Origin: an uncultured bacterium
GTDB taxonomy: Bacteria > Actinomycetota > Coriobacteriia > Coriobacteriales > Coriobacteriaceae
Assembly: GCA_905214525.1 (NCBI GenBank)
Contig: CAJMMN010000004.1
Span: 1 to 64,000 of the forward strand
Length of the DNA: 64,000 bases
Reading direction: 5' to 3'
The notes below the pieces were generated by a model that was not told the origin of the DNA, ran no database searches, and was given only the letters and a program-made list of their open reading frames with translations. Made by a program: the position numbers and the translations under genes. Below, piece by piece: positions 52,124 through 59,857 of this stretch. Numbering within the stretch: the first letter of the stretch is position 1; each line of letters opens with the position of its first letter.

Positions 52124-52176
52124 TCATTGGGGACAGACTTACATGAGTGCTTTCACTCATTTGTGACAGACATGGA
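52124..52176 (+). repeat. REP-like repeats, left side of the RAYT locus
   Basis: A 27-bp unit at 52124-52150 (CTCATTGGGGACAG...ATGAGTG) has self-complementary ends. A degenerate second unit runs from 52155 to about 52176. The 27-bp unit recurs exactly, in inverted orientation, at 53216-53242. Beyond it, 52177-52301 shows no gene. Confidence 0.8.
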
Positions 52177-52301
52177 TTTGTCATTTTGCCGTTCTGGGCC
52201 TGTTTTTGGCGCAGATTGGATATAAATAGGTCACAGGCTCAGCATTTCGCGTTCCTTCTCTCCTTTTAGGTGTTGCCTGTACGGCTTTGAAAGGAGAGAC
52301 C

Positions 52302-53078
52302 ATGCCCCGATGCGCCCGCGAAATATCGCTCACCGGCTATTACCACGTCTTTGACCGCGGCAACTCCAAACAGATCATTTTTGAAGATGATTCCGACCGC
52401 TATCGTTTCTTATCGGACATCTCAGACAGGTTTGCGTGCCATGACGTGGCGGTGTTGGCCTGGTGCCTTATGGATAATCACTTCCATTTGATGGTTGATG
52501 ACCCATATGACAACCTTTCAAAGGAAATGCAGTGCGCGCCGACGGCCTATGCCAAGTATTTCAATGGAAAAACGGGAAGAACGGGTCACCTGTTTGATAA
52601 TCGCTATTCGCGGATCGCGGTCGAGTCGGACACGCAGGCGGTGCAGTTGCTCGATTATATCCATCTCAATCCTGTGAAAGGTGTGCTCGACTCGCTCGAT
52701 GCCTACCGCTGGTCAAGCTACAAGGCATACCAGCTGGGATACGATCCCTTTGATATCTGTGACGCGGCCCCTATGCTCGATATTGTCGGAGGCTCTCGTT
52801 GCTATTGCGAGCATCTCGAGGAAGTTGCCGGGCGCATCTGGTCAGTGGAGATTCTTCCGCGCCGACGGATCCCCGATGAGGACGCCCTTTCCGTTGCGCG
52901 CGAAGTTTTGCCGAGCATGGATCCTGCGCTGCTCAAGGCCCTGCCACGCTCCGAACGTGATGCCTGTCTGCTGAGGCTCAGGCGGGCACATCTCACGGTC
53001 AAGCAAATTGCCCGTATCACCGGTATCGGCGCTACAAGCGTGACCAAGGCCACTGTAGGCTGGAAGGAGGCAGCGTGA
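52302..53078 (+). mobile_element. REP-associated tyrosine transposase (RAYT, IS200-like Y1 family)
   Basis: A 258-aa HUH-type endonuclease gene. The HUH pair lies in MDNHFHLMV near residues 61-69. The nucleophile Tyr is expected in the AYAKYFN segment near 86-90, and IHLNPVKGVLDSLDAYRWSSY near 125-140 is a family hallmark. The C-terminal helix-turn-helix region (LTVKQIARITGIGATSV) is complete. ATG 52302 has AAAGGAGAG upstream. No frameshift is seen. Repeats on both sides match the RAYT plan, in which a single domesticated transposase maintains REP sequences. Confidence 0.85.
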
Positions 53079-53116
53079 GGTAGGGGCCGGAGCCGATCGG
53101 GACGCCGCATGCGTGC

Positions 53117-53244
53117 GTCATGTCTGTCCCCAATGCGTGAAAACACTCATCTAAGTGTGTCCCCAATGAGTGCAAGGCATATCAGCTAGGCTATGATTCC
53201 TTTGACATCTGCAAACACTCATGTAAGTCTGTCCCCAATGAGTG
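53117..53244 (+). repeat. REP-like repeats, right side of the RAYT locus
   Basis: Three units share GTCCCCAATG-GTG: a shortened one at about 53117-53139, one at 53144-53172, and one at 53216-53244. The last is the exact inverted partner of 52124-52150. Each is bounded by CACTCAT and ATGAGTG or close variants and could fold into a hairpin. Confidence 0.8.
53174..53212 (+). pseudogene. Fossil fragment of a second RAYT gene
   Basis: These 39 bases read KAYQLGYDSFDIC and match codons 141-153 of the adjacent transposase (52722-52760). They match at 32 of 39 bases and 12 of 13 residues, and six of the seven base changes are synonymous. It therefore derives from a diverged paralogue that had been under protein-level selection, not from a recent copy of the neighbour. 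It sits exactly between two REP units. Confidence 0.75.
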
Positions 53245-53280
53245 GAAAAAGGCGCCCTCCGTAGTGGAGGACGCCTTTGG
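53245..53280 (-). terminator. Terminator of rpmB
   Basis: The stem 53248-53260 with 53266-53278 has one mismatch. On the minus strand it is followed by TTTTT. The next 65 bp to the rpmB stop hold nothing recognisable. Confidence 0.8.
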
Positions 53281-53346
53281 TAAGTTCTATATGAACGCGA
53301 GGTCTTTGACCCGGAGAGTCCGAGGTACTTGTTGGTAAGACCTTAT

Positions 53347-53535
53347 TTAGGAGCGCGCAACCTTGCCGGACTTGAGGCAGGTGGAGCAAACGTTCATCTT
53401 GCGACGGTGACCATCGACGACGACGTAAACGCGCTGGATGTTGGGGCGGAACTTACGGTTGGTGACGCGGTGAGAGTGGCTGATGGAGCGACCGGCAACG
53501 GGGTGCTTACCGCAAACTTCGCAAACTTTGGACAT
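53347..53535 (-). CDS. rpmB: 50S ribosomal protein L28
   Basis: A 62-aa protein. MSKVCEVCGKHPVAGRSISH and the later CSTCLKSGKV give the zinc-binding Cys4 form of L28 (two CxxC pairs). ATG at 53535 (minus) has GGAGGG upstream. Longer in-frame readings lack a ribosome site. A Cys4 L28 suggests that a zinc-free paralogue could exist elsewhere, which cannot be judged here. It is transcribed alone, with an extended -10 TGCTATAGT about 60 bp upstream. Confidence 0.97.
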   Translation of the reverse strand: MSKVCEVCGKHPVAGRSISHSHRVTNRKFRPNIQRVYVVVDGHRRKMNVCSTCLKSGKVARS

Positions 53536-53849
53536 AACTGACCCTCCTTGGGCGACAAACGAACATGTCGCGTTAACAAACAAGCCTGAACTATAGCACA
53601 GAAGTCGCTCCCTGTGCGCAATCTACACAGAGATATTCCTCTTTTGGCGATAGTGCCCACGCTACGGCCCTGGACGTAGATCCGATTTGCGTGCAGCAGA
53701 GGGGATTATGCCAGCTCGTGCGTGTGTTTTCAAGCTCGTCCCACAAATATATATAGGTTTATGGAGCACCTGCGCCCGTTTACGGATTGTTCTGTATTTA
53801 TGCTCGCAATTAAGCTCGAGGTTGGCTACACTATCCCTTGACCATTAAA

Positions 53850-53947
53850 GGGGTACGAGATACCCACATGGAATTACATAGCTGCCAAAGAGCAGCCCTT
53901 CCTGTGGGTGTCTGGTCCGCTTTAAGCGGTCGGGCATCTATTTTTTT
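53850..53947 (+). promoter_or_regulatory. pyr operon attenuator leader
   Basis: Three mutually exclusive pairings are visible. The anti-antiterminator GGGTA (53851-53855) pairs with TACCC (53861-53865). The antiterminator GATACCCACA (53859-53868) pairs with TGTGGGTGTC (53903-53912). The terminator GGTGTCTGG...CCGCT pairs with AGCGG...TCGGGCATC (53907-53938) and ends in seven T residues (53941-53947). This is the architecture of PyrR-controlled attenuation. The exact PyrR-binding consensus was not recognised. The rest of 53536-53986 carries no gene. Confidence 0.75.
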
Positions 53948-53986
53948 GACTGTGTCAGCAGTCAAGACATGTGAGGAAGGAGATCG

Positions 53987-54571
53987 ATGGGCACGACTTC
54001 CCCCAAGGCGGTCATCATGGACGAGACCGCCGTCAATCGAGCGATGACCCGCATCGCGCACGAGATTCTCGAGCGCAACGAGGGCTGTGAAGACCTCGCT
54101 CTGGTCGGCATCGTCACGCGCGGCGACCTTCTGGCAAAGAAGCTCGCCGAGGAGATCAAGGAGATCGAGGGCGTCGACGTTCCGCTCGGCAGCCTGGACA
54201 TCAGCTTCTACCGCGATGACTATGCGACCAATTTCGCTCCCGCGATCCACGCTACCAACATTCCCTTCAGCGTCGACGGCAAGCGCGTCGTGCTGGTGGA
54301 CGACATCCTGTATACGGGCCGTACTATCCGCGCCGCTCTGGATGCCGTCATGGACCTGGGCCGTCCGAGCCGCATCGAGCTGGCAGTTCTCGTTGACCGC
54401 GGTCACCGTGAGCTCCCCATCTCGCCGGACTTTGTCGGCAAGAACGTTCCCTCGTCGCATGAGGAGAACGTGCACCTATATATGAAGGAAGTCGACGGCT
54501 ACACCGCCGTCGAGATTAACGACGTCGCGCCGGGTTCCCACGTGGGCTCCGCGCCGCTGGGAGGTGAGTAG
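53987..54571 (+). CDS. pyrR: Bifunctional pyr operon regulator / uracil phosphoribosyltransferase PyrR
   Basis: A 194-aa RNA-binding attenuation protein with phosphoribosyltransferase fold. The PRPP motif VVLVDDILYTGRTIRAAL lies near residue 104, and the RNA-contacting basic region around LVGIVTRGDLLAKKL near 40 is present. It binds the nascent pyr leader when UMP is high and promotes termination. It is the first gene after the leader at 53850-53947. AGGAAGGAG precedes the ATG. Confidence 0.95.
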   Translation: MGTTSPKAVIMDETAVNRAMTRIAHEILERNEGCEDLALVGIVTRGDLLAKKLAEEIKEIEGVDVPLGSLDISFYRDDYATNFAPAIHATNIPFSVDGKRVVLVDDILYTGRTIRAALDAVMDLGRPSRIELAVLVDRGHRELPISPDFVGKNVPSSHEENVHLYMKEVDGYTAVEINDVAPGSHVGSAPLGGE

Positions 54572-54575
54572 TACC

Positions 54576-55520
54576 GTGGCGTTCAACCATAAGCACCTGA
54601 TCGACATTACCGAGTACTCCGAAGAGGACATCAAGCTCATCCTCGAGACCGCCAAGGCGTTCTCTGAGGTCAACGAGCGTGCGATCAAGAAGGTCCCCAC
54701 GCTCAAGGGCAAGACCATCGTCAACATGTTCAACGAGCCCTCGACGCGCACCCGCAGCTCCTTCGAGCTCGCCGAGAAGCGCCTTTCGGCCGACAGCCTC
54801 AACTTTGGCGGCTCCTCGACCTCCACGGTCAAGGGCGAGAGCCTCGTCGACACCGTCGAGACCCTCAACGCCTACAAGATTGATTGCATCGTCGTTCGCG
54901 ATAAGCACGCCGGTGCTCCCTACATCGTCACGCAGAACTCGCCCGCGAGCGTCATCTGCGCCGGCGACGGCAAGCACAACCACCCCACGCAGGCCCTGCT
55001 CGACCTGTACACCATCTGGGAGCACAAGGGTGACTTCCACGGTCTGAAGGTCGCCGTCGTCGGCGATATCGCGCACTCCCGCGTGTGCGGCTCGCTGATC
55101 CCCGCACTTAAGATCATGGGCTGCGAGACCTACGCCGTCGCCCCCGGCACGCTGCTGCCGCCGGCGCCCGAGGTCCTGGGCTGCGACCACGTGACGAGCG
55201 ACCTCGATTCCGTCCTGCCTGAGCTGGACGTCGTCTACATGCTGCGCGTGCAGCAGGAGCGCCTCGAGGGTGCCCCGTTCCCCACGATTCGTGAGTACCA
55301 CAAGCTCTTCGGCCTGACCAAGGACCGCGAGAAGCTCATGAAGCCCGATGCGATCATCTGCCACCCGGGCCCCATCAACCGCGGCGTCGAGTTCGATTCC
55401 TATATGGCCGACCACCCGCAACGCTCCGTCATCCTGGAGCAGGTCTACGCCGGTATCTGCGTGCGTATGGCTATCCTGTATCTGCTGCTTGGAGGTGCCG
55501 ATAATGGCCTTGCTTCTTAA
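54576..55520 (+). CDS. pyrB: Aspartate carbamoyltransferase catalytic subunit
   Basis: A 314-aa enzyme joining carbamoyl phosphate and aspartate. The carbamoyl-phosphate loop FNEPSTRTRSSFELA is near residues 48-62, HNHPTQALLDLYT near 129 and the aspartate-binding HPGPINRGVEF near 262. No pyrI regulatory subunit follows. GTG 54576 is chosen because GGAGG precedes it at workable distance. GTG 54564 overlaps the pyrR stop but lacks a site. It overlaps pyrC by 17 bp. Confidence 0.96.
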   Translation: MAFNHKHLIDITEYSEEDIKLILETAKAFSEVNERAIKKVPTLKGKTIVNMFNEPSTRTRSSFELAEKRLSADSLNFGGSSTSTVKGESLVDTVETLNAYKIDCIVVRDKHAGAPYIVTQNSPASVICAGDGKHNHPTQALLDLYTIWEHKGDFHGLKVAVVGDIAHSRVCGSLIPALKIMGCETYAVAPGTLLPPAPEVLGCDHVTSDLDSVLPELDVVYMLRVQQERLEGAPFPTIREYHKLFGLTKDREKLMKPDAIICHPGPINRGVEFDSYMADHPQRSVILEQVYAGICVRMAILYLLLGGADNGLAS

Positions 55521-56793
55521 GAATGCCCACGTCGTCGACCCGTCCGTCGAGCTTGACGGTGTCGTTGACGTCCTGATTGACGGCGACAAGATCGCCGAGG
55601 TCGGCGAGAATCTCGCCGTCGAGGGAGCCGAGGTCCGCGACCTTTCCGGCAAGTACCTCGTCCCCGGCCTGGTGGATATGCACGTTCACCTTCGCGAGCC
55701 CGGCTACGAGGTCAAAGAGGACATCGAGAGCGGCACCCGCGCAGCTGCCAAGGGCGGCTTTACCGGCGTGTGCTCCATGCCCAACACCGATCCCGTCACC
55801 GATAACGGCACCGTCGTGGAGTTCGTCAAGTCCCGCGCTGCCGAGGTCGGTCACTGCCGCGTCTATCCGTCGGGCGCCATGACCCGCGGTCTTAAGGGCG
55901 AGGCTATGTCCGAGATGGGCGATATGGTCGCCCACGGCGCCGTCGCCTTCACCGACGACGGTCGCGGCGTGCAGGGCGCGGGCATGCTCCGTCGCTGCAT
56001 GGACTACGGCAAGATGTTCGGCAAGGTCTTTATGAGCCACTGCCAGGACGAGGACCTGGTCGGCCACGGCCAGATCAACGAGGGCAAGGTCTCTACCCGT
56101 TTGGCTCTCGAGGGCTGGCCGGCTGCCGGCGAGGAGCTCCAGATCGCCCGCGACATCGAGATCGCCAAGCTGACCGGTGCCAAGCTGCACATCCAGCACA
56201 TCTCCACCGCCCATGGCTTGGAGATCGTGCGTGCCGGTAAGGCCGCTGGCGTTCAGGTTACCTGCGAGGCTACCCCGCACCACATGTTCCTGACCGAGAA
56301 CGACCTGGACGAGACCTACAACACCTCGCTCAAGGTCAATCCGCCGCTGCGTACCGAGGAAGATGCCGAGGCCATCCGTCAGGGCGTCATCGACGGCACC
56401 GTCGACGCTATCGTCACCGATCACGCTCCCCATACCCCGTGGGAGAAGGCCCGTGAGTTCGAGCTTGCGCCCTTTGGCATGATCGGTCTCGAGACTTCGC
56501 TGTCGCTTGTGCTCACCGAGCTGGTCAACACGGGCAAGATGAGCGTGGGCCGCATGGTCGAGCTCATGGCCATCAAGCCGCGTGAGATCCTGGGCCTCGA
56601 CCAGGTTCAGGTCAAGGCGGGCTCCGTTGCCGACCTGACCGTGTTCGATCCCACCGCAACTTGGACGGTCGGCGAGGACGGTTACGAGTCGCGTGCCGAG
56701 AACTCCGGTTTTGCCGGCCGCACGCTCACCGGTCGTGCCACCGATGTGTTTGTCGGCGGCAAGCAGACACTCGCCGACGGCTGCATCTGCTAG
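55504..56793 (+). CDS. pyrC: Dihydroorotase (class I)
   Basis: A 429-aa metal-dependent amidohydrolase closing the dihydroorotate ring. The metal ligands DMHVHLREPG are near residue 59, with GTRAAAKGGFTGVC near 77, and the catalytic Asp in VTDHAPH near 307. Length matches the Gram-positive PyrC. ATG 55504 has GGAGG upstream inside pyrB. Confidence 0.97.
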   Translation: MALLLKNAHVVDPSVELDGVVDVLIDGDKIAEVGENLAVEGAEVRDLSGKYLVPGLVDMHVHLREPGYEVKEDIESGTRAAAKGGFTGVCSMPNTDPVTDNGTVVEFVKSRAAEVGHCRVYPSGAMTRGLKGEAMSEMGDMVAHGAVAFTDDGRGVQGAGMLRRCMDYGKMFGKVFMSHCQDEDLVGHGQINEGKVSTRLALEGWPAAGEELQIARDIEIAKLTGAKLHIQHISTAHGLEIVRAGKAAGVQVTCEATPHHMFLTENDLDETYNTSLKVNPPLRTEEDAEAIRQGVIDGTVDAIVTDHAPHTPWEKAREFELAPFGMIGLETSLSLVLTELVNTGKMSVGRMVELMAIKPREILGLDQVQVKAGSVADLTVFDPTATWTVGEDGYESRAENSGFAGRTLTGRATDVFVGGKQTLADGCIC

Positions 56794-56813
56794 CATAGCC
56801 TTATCGCTTTTGT

Positions 56814-56870
56814 GCGCGGTGCCCTTGCGGTGCCGCGCTTTCTGTTCGCCTGAACCATGCAACCGCATGG
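56814..56870 (+). other. Two stem-loops in the pyrC-pyrK gap
   Basis: GCGCGG (56814-56819) pairs with CCGCGC (56833-56838), followed by TTTCTG. CCATGC (56855-56860) pairs with GCATGG (56865-56870). The gap is 92 bp in an otherwise overlapping operon, so partial termination or processing inside the operon is possible. Confidence 0.4.
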
Positions 56871-56885
56871 GGGATTGGAGCGTCT

Positions 56886-57677
56886 ATGCCCACACCTTCC
56901 ACTGCACGCATGCACGACTTCGAGGTCGTCTCGAACCAGGAGATCGCCGACGGCATCTTCTCGCTCGTTATCTCGGCCCCCAAGCTTGCAAGTGCGCTCA
57001 AGCCCGGTCAGTTTGTGAACATTGCCGTGCCCGGCGATGCGTCCTCGCTGCTTCGCGTGCCCCTGAGCTTCTATCGCGCCGACGCCCAGGCCGGCACCGT
57101 CGAGCTGTGGTACGCCGTCGTGGGCGACGACACCCGTCGTCTGTCGCAGATGGCCCCCGGTTCCACCTCTAATCTGCTGGGCCCTGGCGGCCGCGGCTGG
57201 CTTGTGCCCGAGGGCACCAGGAAGGCGCTGCTCGTTGCGGGCGGCATCGGTGTTCCGCCCGTGCTGTGCCTTGCCGGCATGCTCGTCGAGCAGGGTGTGG
57301 CCGTCGACGTGTGCCTGGGCTTTGGCACCGCGTCCAAGGCCGTGGGCGTCGATGAGTTCCGCGCGCTGGGCGCCACGGTCAACGTGTGCACCGACGACGG
57401 CTCGCTCGGCACGCACGGTTTTTGCACCGACCCGGCAGCCGAGCTGCTTGGAGAGGGCGGCTACGACTATGTGGCCAGCTGCGGCCCCGCTGTCATGATG
57501 AAGAAAGTTGCCGCCGCTGCCGCCGAGGCCGGTGCGTACTGCGAGGTGTCGCTCGAGCGCATGATGAGCTGCGGCTTTGGCGCCTGCAACACCTGCAATG
57601 TCGAGACGGTCGACGGTATGAAGGGTGCCTGCATGTGCGGCCCCGTGTTCGATGCTTCCAAGGTGGTGGTCTTCTAG
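56886..57677 (+). CDS. pyrK: Dihydroorotate dehydrogenase electron transfer subunit
   Basis: A 263-aa FAD and 2Fe-2S protein that lets class 1B PyrD use NAD. It has an N-terminal ferredoxin-reductase-like FAD domain, an NAD domain with LLVAGGIGVPPVL near residue 117, and C-terminal cluster cysteines in MSCGFGACNTC near 227 and again near 245. GGAG lies before ATG 56886. The stop overlaps pyrD. Confidence 0.95.
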   Translation: MPTPSTARMHDFEVVSNQEIADGIFSLVISAPKLASALKPGQFVNIAVPGDASSLLRVPLSFYRADAQAGTVELWYAVVGDDTRRLSQMAPGSTSNLLGPGGRGWLVPEGTRKALLVAGGIGVPPVLCLAGMLVEQGVAVDVCLGFGTASKAVGVDEFRALGATVNVCTDDGSLGTHGFCTDPAAELLGEGGYDYVASCGPAVMMKKVAAAAAEAGAYCEVSLERMMSCGFGACNTCNVETVDGMKGACMCGPVFDASKVVVF

Positions 57678-58600
57678 TGGGTACCGTGAACATGGCCGTC
57701 GATTTCGGCGGCGTCAAGATGCAGAACCCCATCAACACCGCAGCCGGTACCTTTGGCTACGGTTGGCAGTTCCAGAACTTCTTTGATGTTTCCCAGCTGG
57801 GCGCCATCACCACCAAGGGTTGTGCTGCCGAGCCCTGGCCCGGCAATCCCGCACCCCGCATGGCCGAGATTCCCGGCGGTATGATCAACTCCGTGGGCCT
57901 TCAGAACCCCGGCGTGGCCGCCTTTGCCCGCGAGTCCGGTCCGTGGCTCGAACAGCTGTCCAAGGACGGCTGCCAGGTCATCTGTCAGGTTGCCGGCCAC
58001 TCCGTTGACGAGTTTGTCCGCGCACTCGAGATGTATGTCGAGCTGTGCCCCTGGGCTGCCGGCTACGAGATCAACGTGAGCTGCCCTAATATCGCCGCCG
58101 GCGGTGCCGCCATGGGTTCCACGCCCGAGGGCGCCTCTTCCGTTATGGCTGCCTGCCGCAAGGTGACCGATAAGCCGCTGTTCGTAAAGATGGCTCCGGT
58201 CAACGTTGCCGAGATTGCCAAGGCTCTCGAGGCCGCCGGCGCCGACGGCCTTTCGGTCATCAACTCCATCCAGGGCATGGCCATCGACGTTCATACCCGC
58301 AAGTCCCGCGTGGCCAAGCCCAAGGGCGGCCTTTCGGGCCCGCTGTGCCACCACATCGCCGTGCGCATGGTCTGGGAGGTTGCCCAGGCCGTCGATATCC
58401 CCATCAACGGTGTCGGCGGTGTCATGACCGGCGAGGATGCGGCTGAGTTTATCCTGGCCGGCGCCACCTGCGTGTCGGTCGGCATGGCCAACTTCGTCGA
58501 TCCGTGTGCTTCGCTTAAGATCGCGCATGAGCTCGAGGCCTGGGCCGAGTCCCAGGGCGTGAAGGACATCAACGAGCTGGTAGGTGCTTTCGAATGCTAG
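57677..58600 (+). CDS. pyrD: Dihydroorotate dehydrogenase, class 1B catalytic subunit
   Basis: A 307-aa FMN enzyme oxidising dihydroorotate to orotate. MINSVGLQNPGV near residue 72, EINVSCPNIAAGG near 133 with the catalytic Cys typical of class 1 enzymes, and INGVGGVMTGEDAAEF near 240 are visible. Pairing with pyrK shows NAD dependence, suitable for an anaerobe. GTG 57677 overlaps the pyrK stop. GTG 57686 and ATG 57692 are alternatives. Confidence 0.96.
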   Translation: MGTVNMAVDFGGVKMQNPINTAAGTFGYGWQFQNFFDVSQLGAITTKGCAAEPWPGNPAPRMAEIPGGMINSVGLQNPGVAAFARESGPWLEQLSKDGCQVICQVAGHSVDEFVRALEMYVELCPWAAGYEINVSCPNIAAGGAAMGSTPEGASSVMAACRKVTDKPLFVKMAPVNVAEIAKALEAAGADGLSVINSIQGMAIDVHTRKSRVAKPKGGLSGPLCHHIAVRMVWEVAQAVDIPINGVGGVMTGEDAAEFILAGATCVSVGMANFVDPCASLKIAHELEAWAESQGVKDINELVGAFEC

Positions 58601-59310
58601 AGAATGATGCCCGCGACCGTGTTATCGTCGCCCTCGACTGCGACCGTGAGCGCGCGCTCGAGCTCGCCCACGAGCTTTCGGGCCATGCCGCCTGGCTCAA
58701 GGTCGGCATGACGCTCTATTACGCTGAGGGTCCCCAGATCGTCAAGACCTTTAAGGACCTTGGCTTTAAGGTCTTCCTCGACCTTAAGTTCCATGACATT
58801 CCGCATCAGGTTCGCGGTGCCGCCCGCTCGGCCTCGCTTGCCGGTGCCGACCTGCTTTCGGTTCACGGCTTGGGTTCGGGCGCCATGCTCGCTGCCTGCC
58901 GCGAGGGTGCCGAGGAGGCGCGCGAAGACCGCGCCAAGCTCGTCGCCATCACCGTGCTCACGAGCATGAATCAGGATGCCTTGAGCGAGATCGGCGTCGA
59001 GTCGCCCGTGGCCGAGGAGGCCGCCCGCCTGGCAAAGCTCGCTCAGGCCAACGGCATCGACGGTATCGTGTGCTCGCCGATGGAGGCTCACGACATGCGT
59101 GAGCTGCTGGGTCCTGATGCTCTGATCGTGACTCCGGGCGTGCGTCCGGTGGGTGCCGCCCTTGGTGACCAGTCCCGCGTGGCGACGCCTTCTCAGGCTA
59201 TCGAGCGTGGCGCAAGCCACATTGTGGTGGGCCGTCCCATCACCGGTGCCGACGATCCGGTTGCCGCCTTTGACGCCATCGTCGCCGAGCTGGTAGAAAA
59301 CGTCGCGTAA
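58594..59310 (+). CDS. pyrF: Orotidine 5'-phosphate decarboxylase
   Basis: A 238-aa enzyme producing UMP. VALDCDRERALELAHEL near residue 10 and the catalytic FLDLKFHDIPHQV near 59-71 (Asp-x-Lys-x-x-Asp) identify the family. It overlaps pyrD by 7 bp and ends the operon. pyrE is not in this window. Confidence 0.97.
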   Translation: MLENDARDRVIVALDCDRERALELAHELSGHAAWLKVGMTLYYAEGPQIVKTFKDLGFKVFLDLKFHDIPHQVRGAARSASLAGADLLSVHGLGSGAMLAACREGAEEAREDRAKLVAITVLTSMNQDALSEIGVESPVAEEAARLAKLAQANGIDGIVCSPMEAHDMRELLGPDALIVTPGVRPVGAALGDQSRVATPSQAIERGASHIVVGRPITGADDPVAAFDAIVAELVENVA

Positions 59311-59354
59311 AGATTCCCCTAAGTCACCACTTTTGGGTCTCATTAGCACAAAAT

Positions 59355-59412
59355 AGCCCCTGTGCCTGCGTAAACTTTCCCATCCTTTGTGTGGAATCGC
59401 AGGTCAGGGGCT
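59355..59412 (+). terminator. Long-armed hairpin after pyrF
   Basis: AGCCCCTGTGCCTGCG (59355-59370) pairs with CGCAGGTCAGGGGCT (59398-59412), with a loop of 27 nt. No clean T run follows. It is the only terminator-like structure for the pyr operon. Confidence 0.5.
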
Positions 59413-59471
59413 TAACTTTGGACGCAGTATATTGCACTTTTTGCGGGTATCGTCTAACCTATGGAGCCTGG

Positions 59472-59510
59472 ATTGGGCATTTTGTACGTTCTACGTGCTA
59501 AAATGCCAAT
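59472..59510 (+). promoter_or_regulatory. 39-bp imperfect palindrome upstream of mihF
   Basis: Arms ATTGGGCATTTT (59472-59483) and AAAATGCCAAT (59500-59510) pair with one bulge. An inner ACGT/ACGT (59486-59489, 59493-59496) flanks a TCT centre. It lies 39 bp before the mihF ATG. Either a protein operator or a leader hairpin is possible. Confidence 0.5.
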
Positions 59511-59548
59511 TATTGAATCAGATATAACCCAACTATTTGGAGGTACGA

Positions 59549-59857
59549 ATGGCACTCCCTCAGCTTACCGACGAGCAGCGCAAGCAGGCTCTTGAGAAGG
59601 CTGCTGCCGCACGTCACGCCCGCGCTGAGCTTCGCGAGCAGATCAAGAAGGGCGAGAAGTCCCTCGAGTCCGTGCTCAACTCCGATGACCCCATCGCTTC
59701 CCGCATGAAGGTTTCCACCCTCATCGAGTCTCTCCCCGGTTATGGCAAGGCCAAGGCCGCCAAGATCATGGAGGAGCTCGGTATCTCCGCTACCCGTCGC
59801 GTCCAGGGCCTCGGCGTCCGTCAGCGCGAGCAGCTCCTCGAGCAGCTGACCAAATAA
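59549..59857 (+). CDS. mihF: Actinobacterial integration host factor (mIHF)
   Basis: A 102-aa nucleoid-associated protein. The C-terminal region with STLIESLPGYGKAKAAKIM near residue 62 and a helix-hairpin-helix-like lysine patch match mycobacterial mIHF, which binds and bends DNA non-specifically and is essential there. The N-terminus begins MALPQLTDEQRKQALEKA, typical of the family. ATG 59549 follows GGAGG by 6 nt. The order pyrF-mihF-gmk-rpoZ is the actinobacterial arrangement. Confidence 0.95.
   Translation: MALPQLTDEQRKQALEKAAAARHARAELREQIKKGEKSLESVLNSDDPIASRMKVSTLIESLPGYGKAKAAKIMEELGISATRRVQGLGVRQREQLLEQLTK

Noticed and set aside
53079..53346. CRISPR-like array from the repeated GTCCCCAATG units
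   Set aside because: Units are few, unequal in spacing, palindromic, partly inverted and next to a RAYT gene. No cas gene is present in the window.
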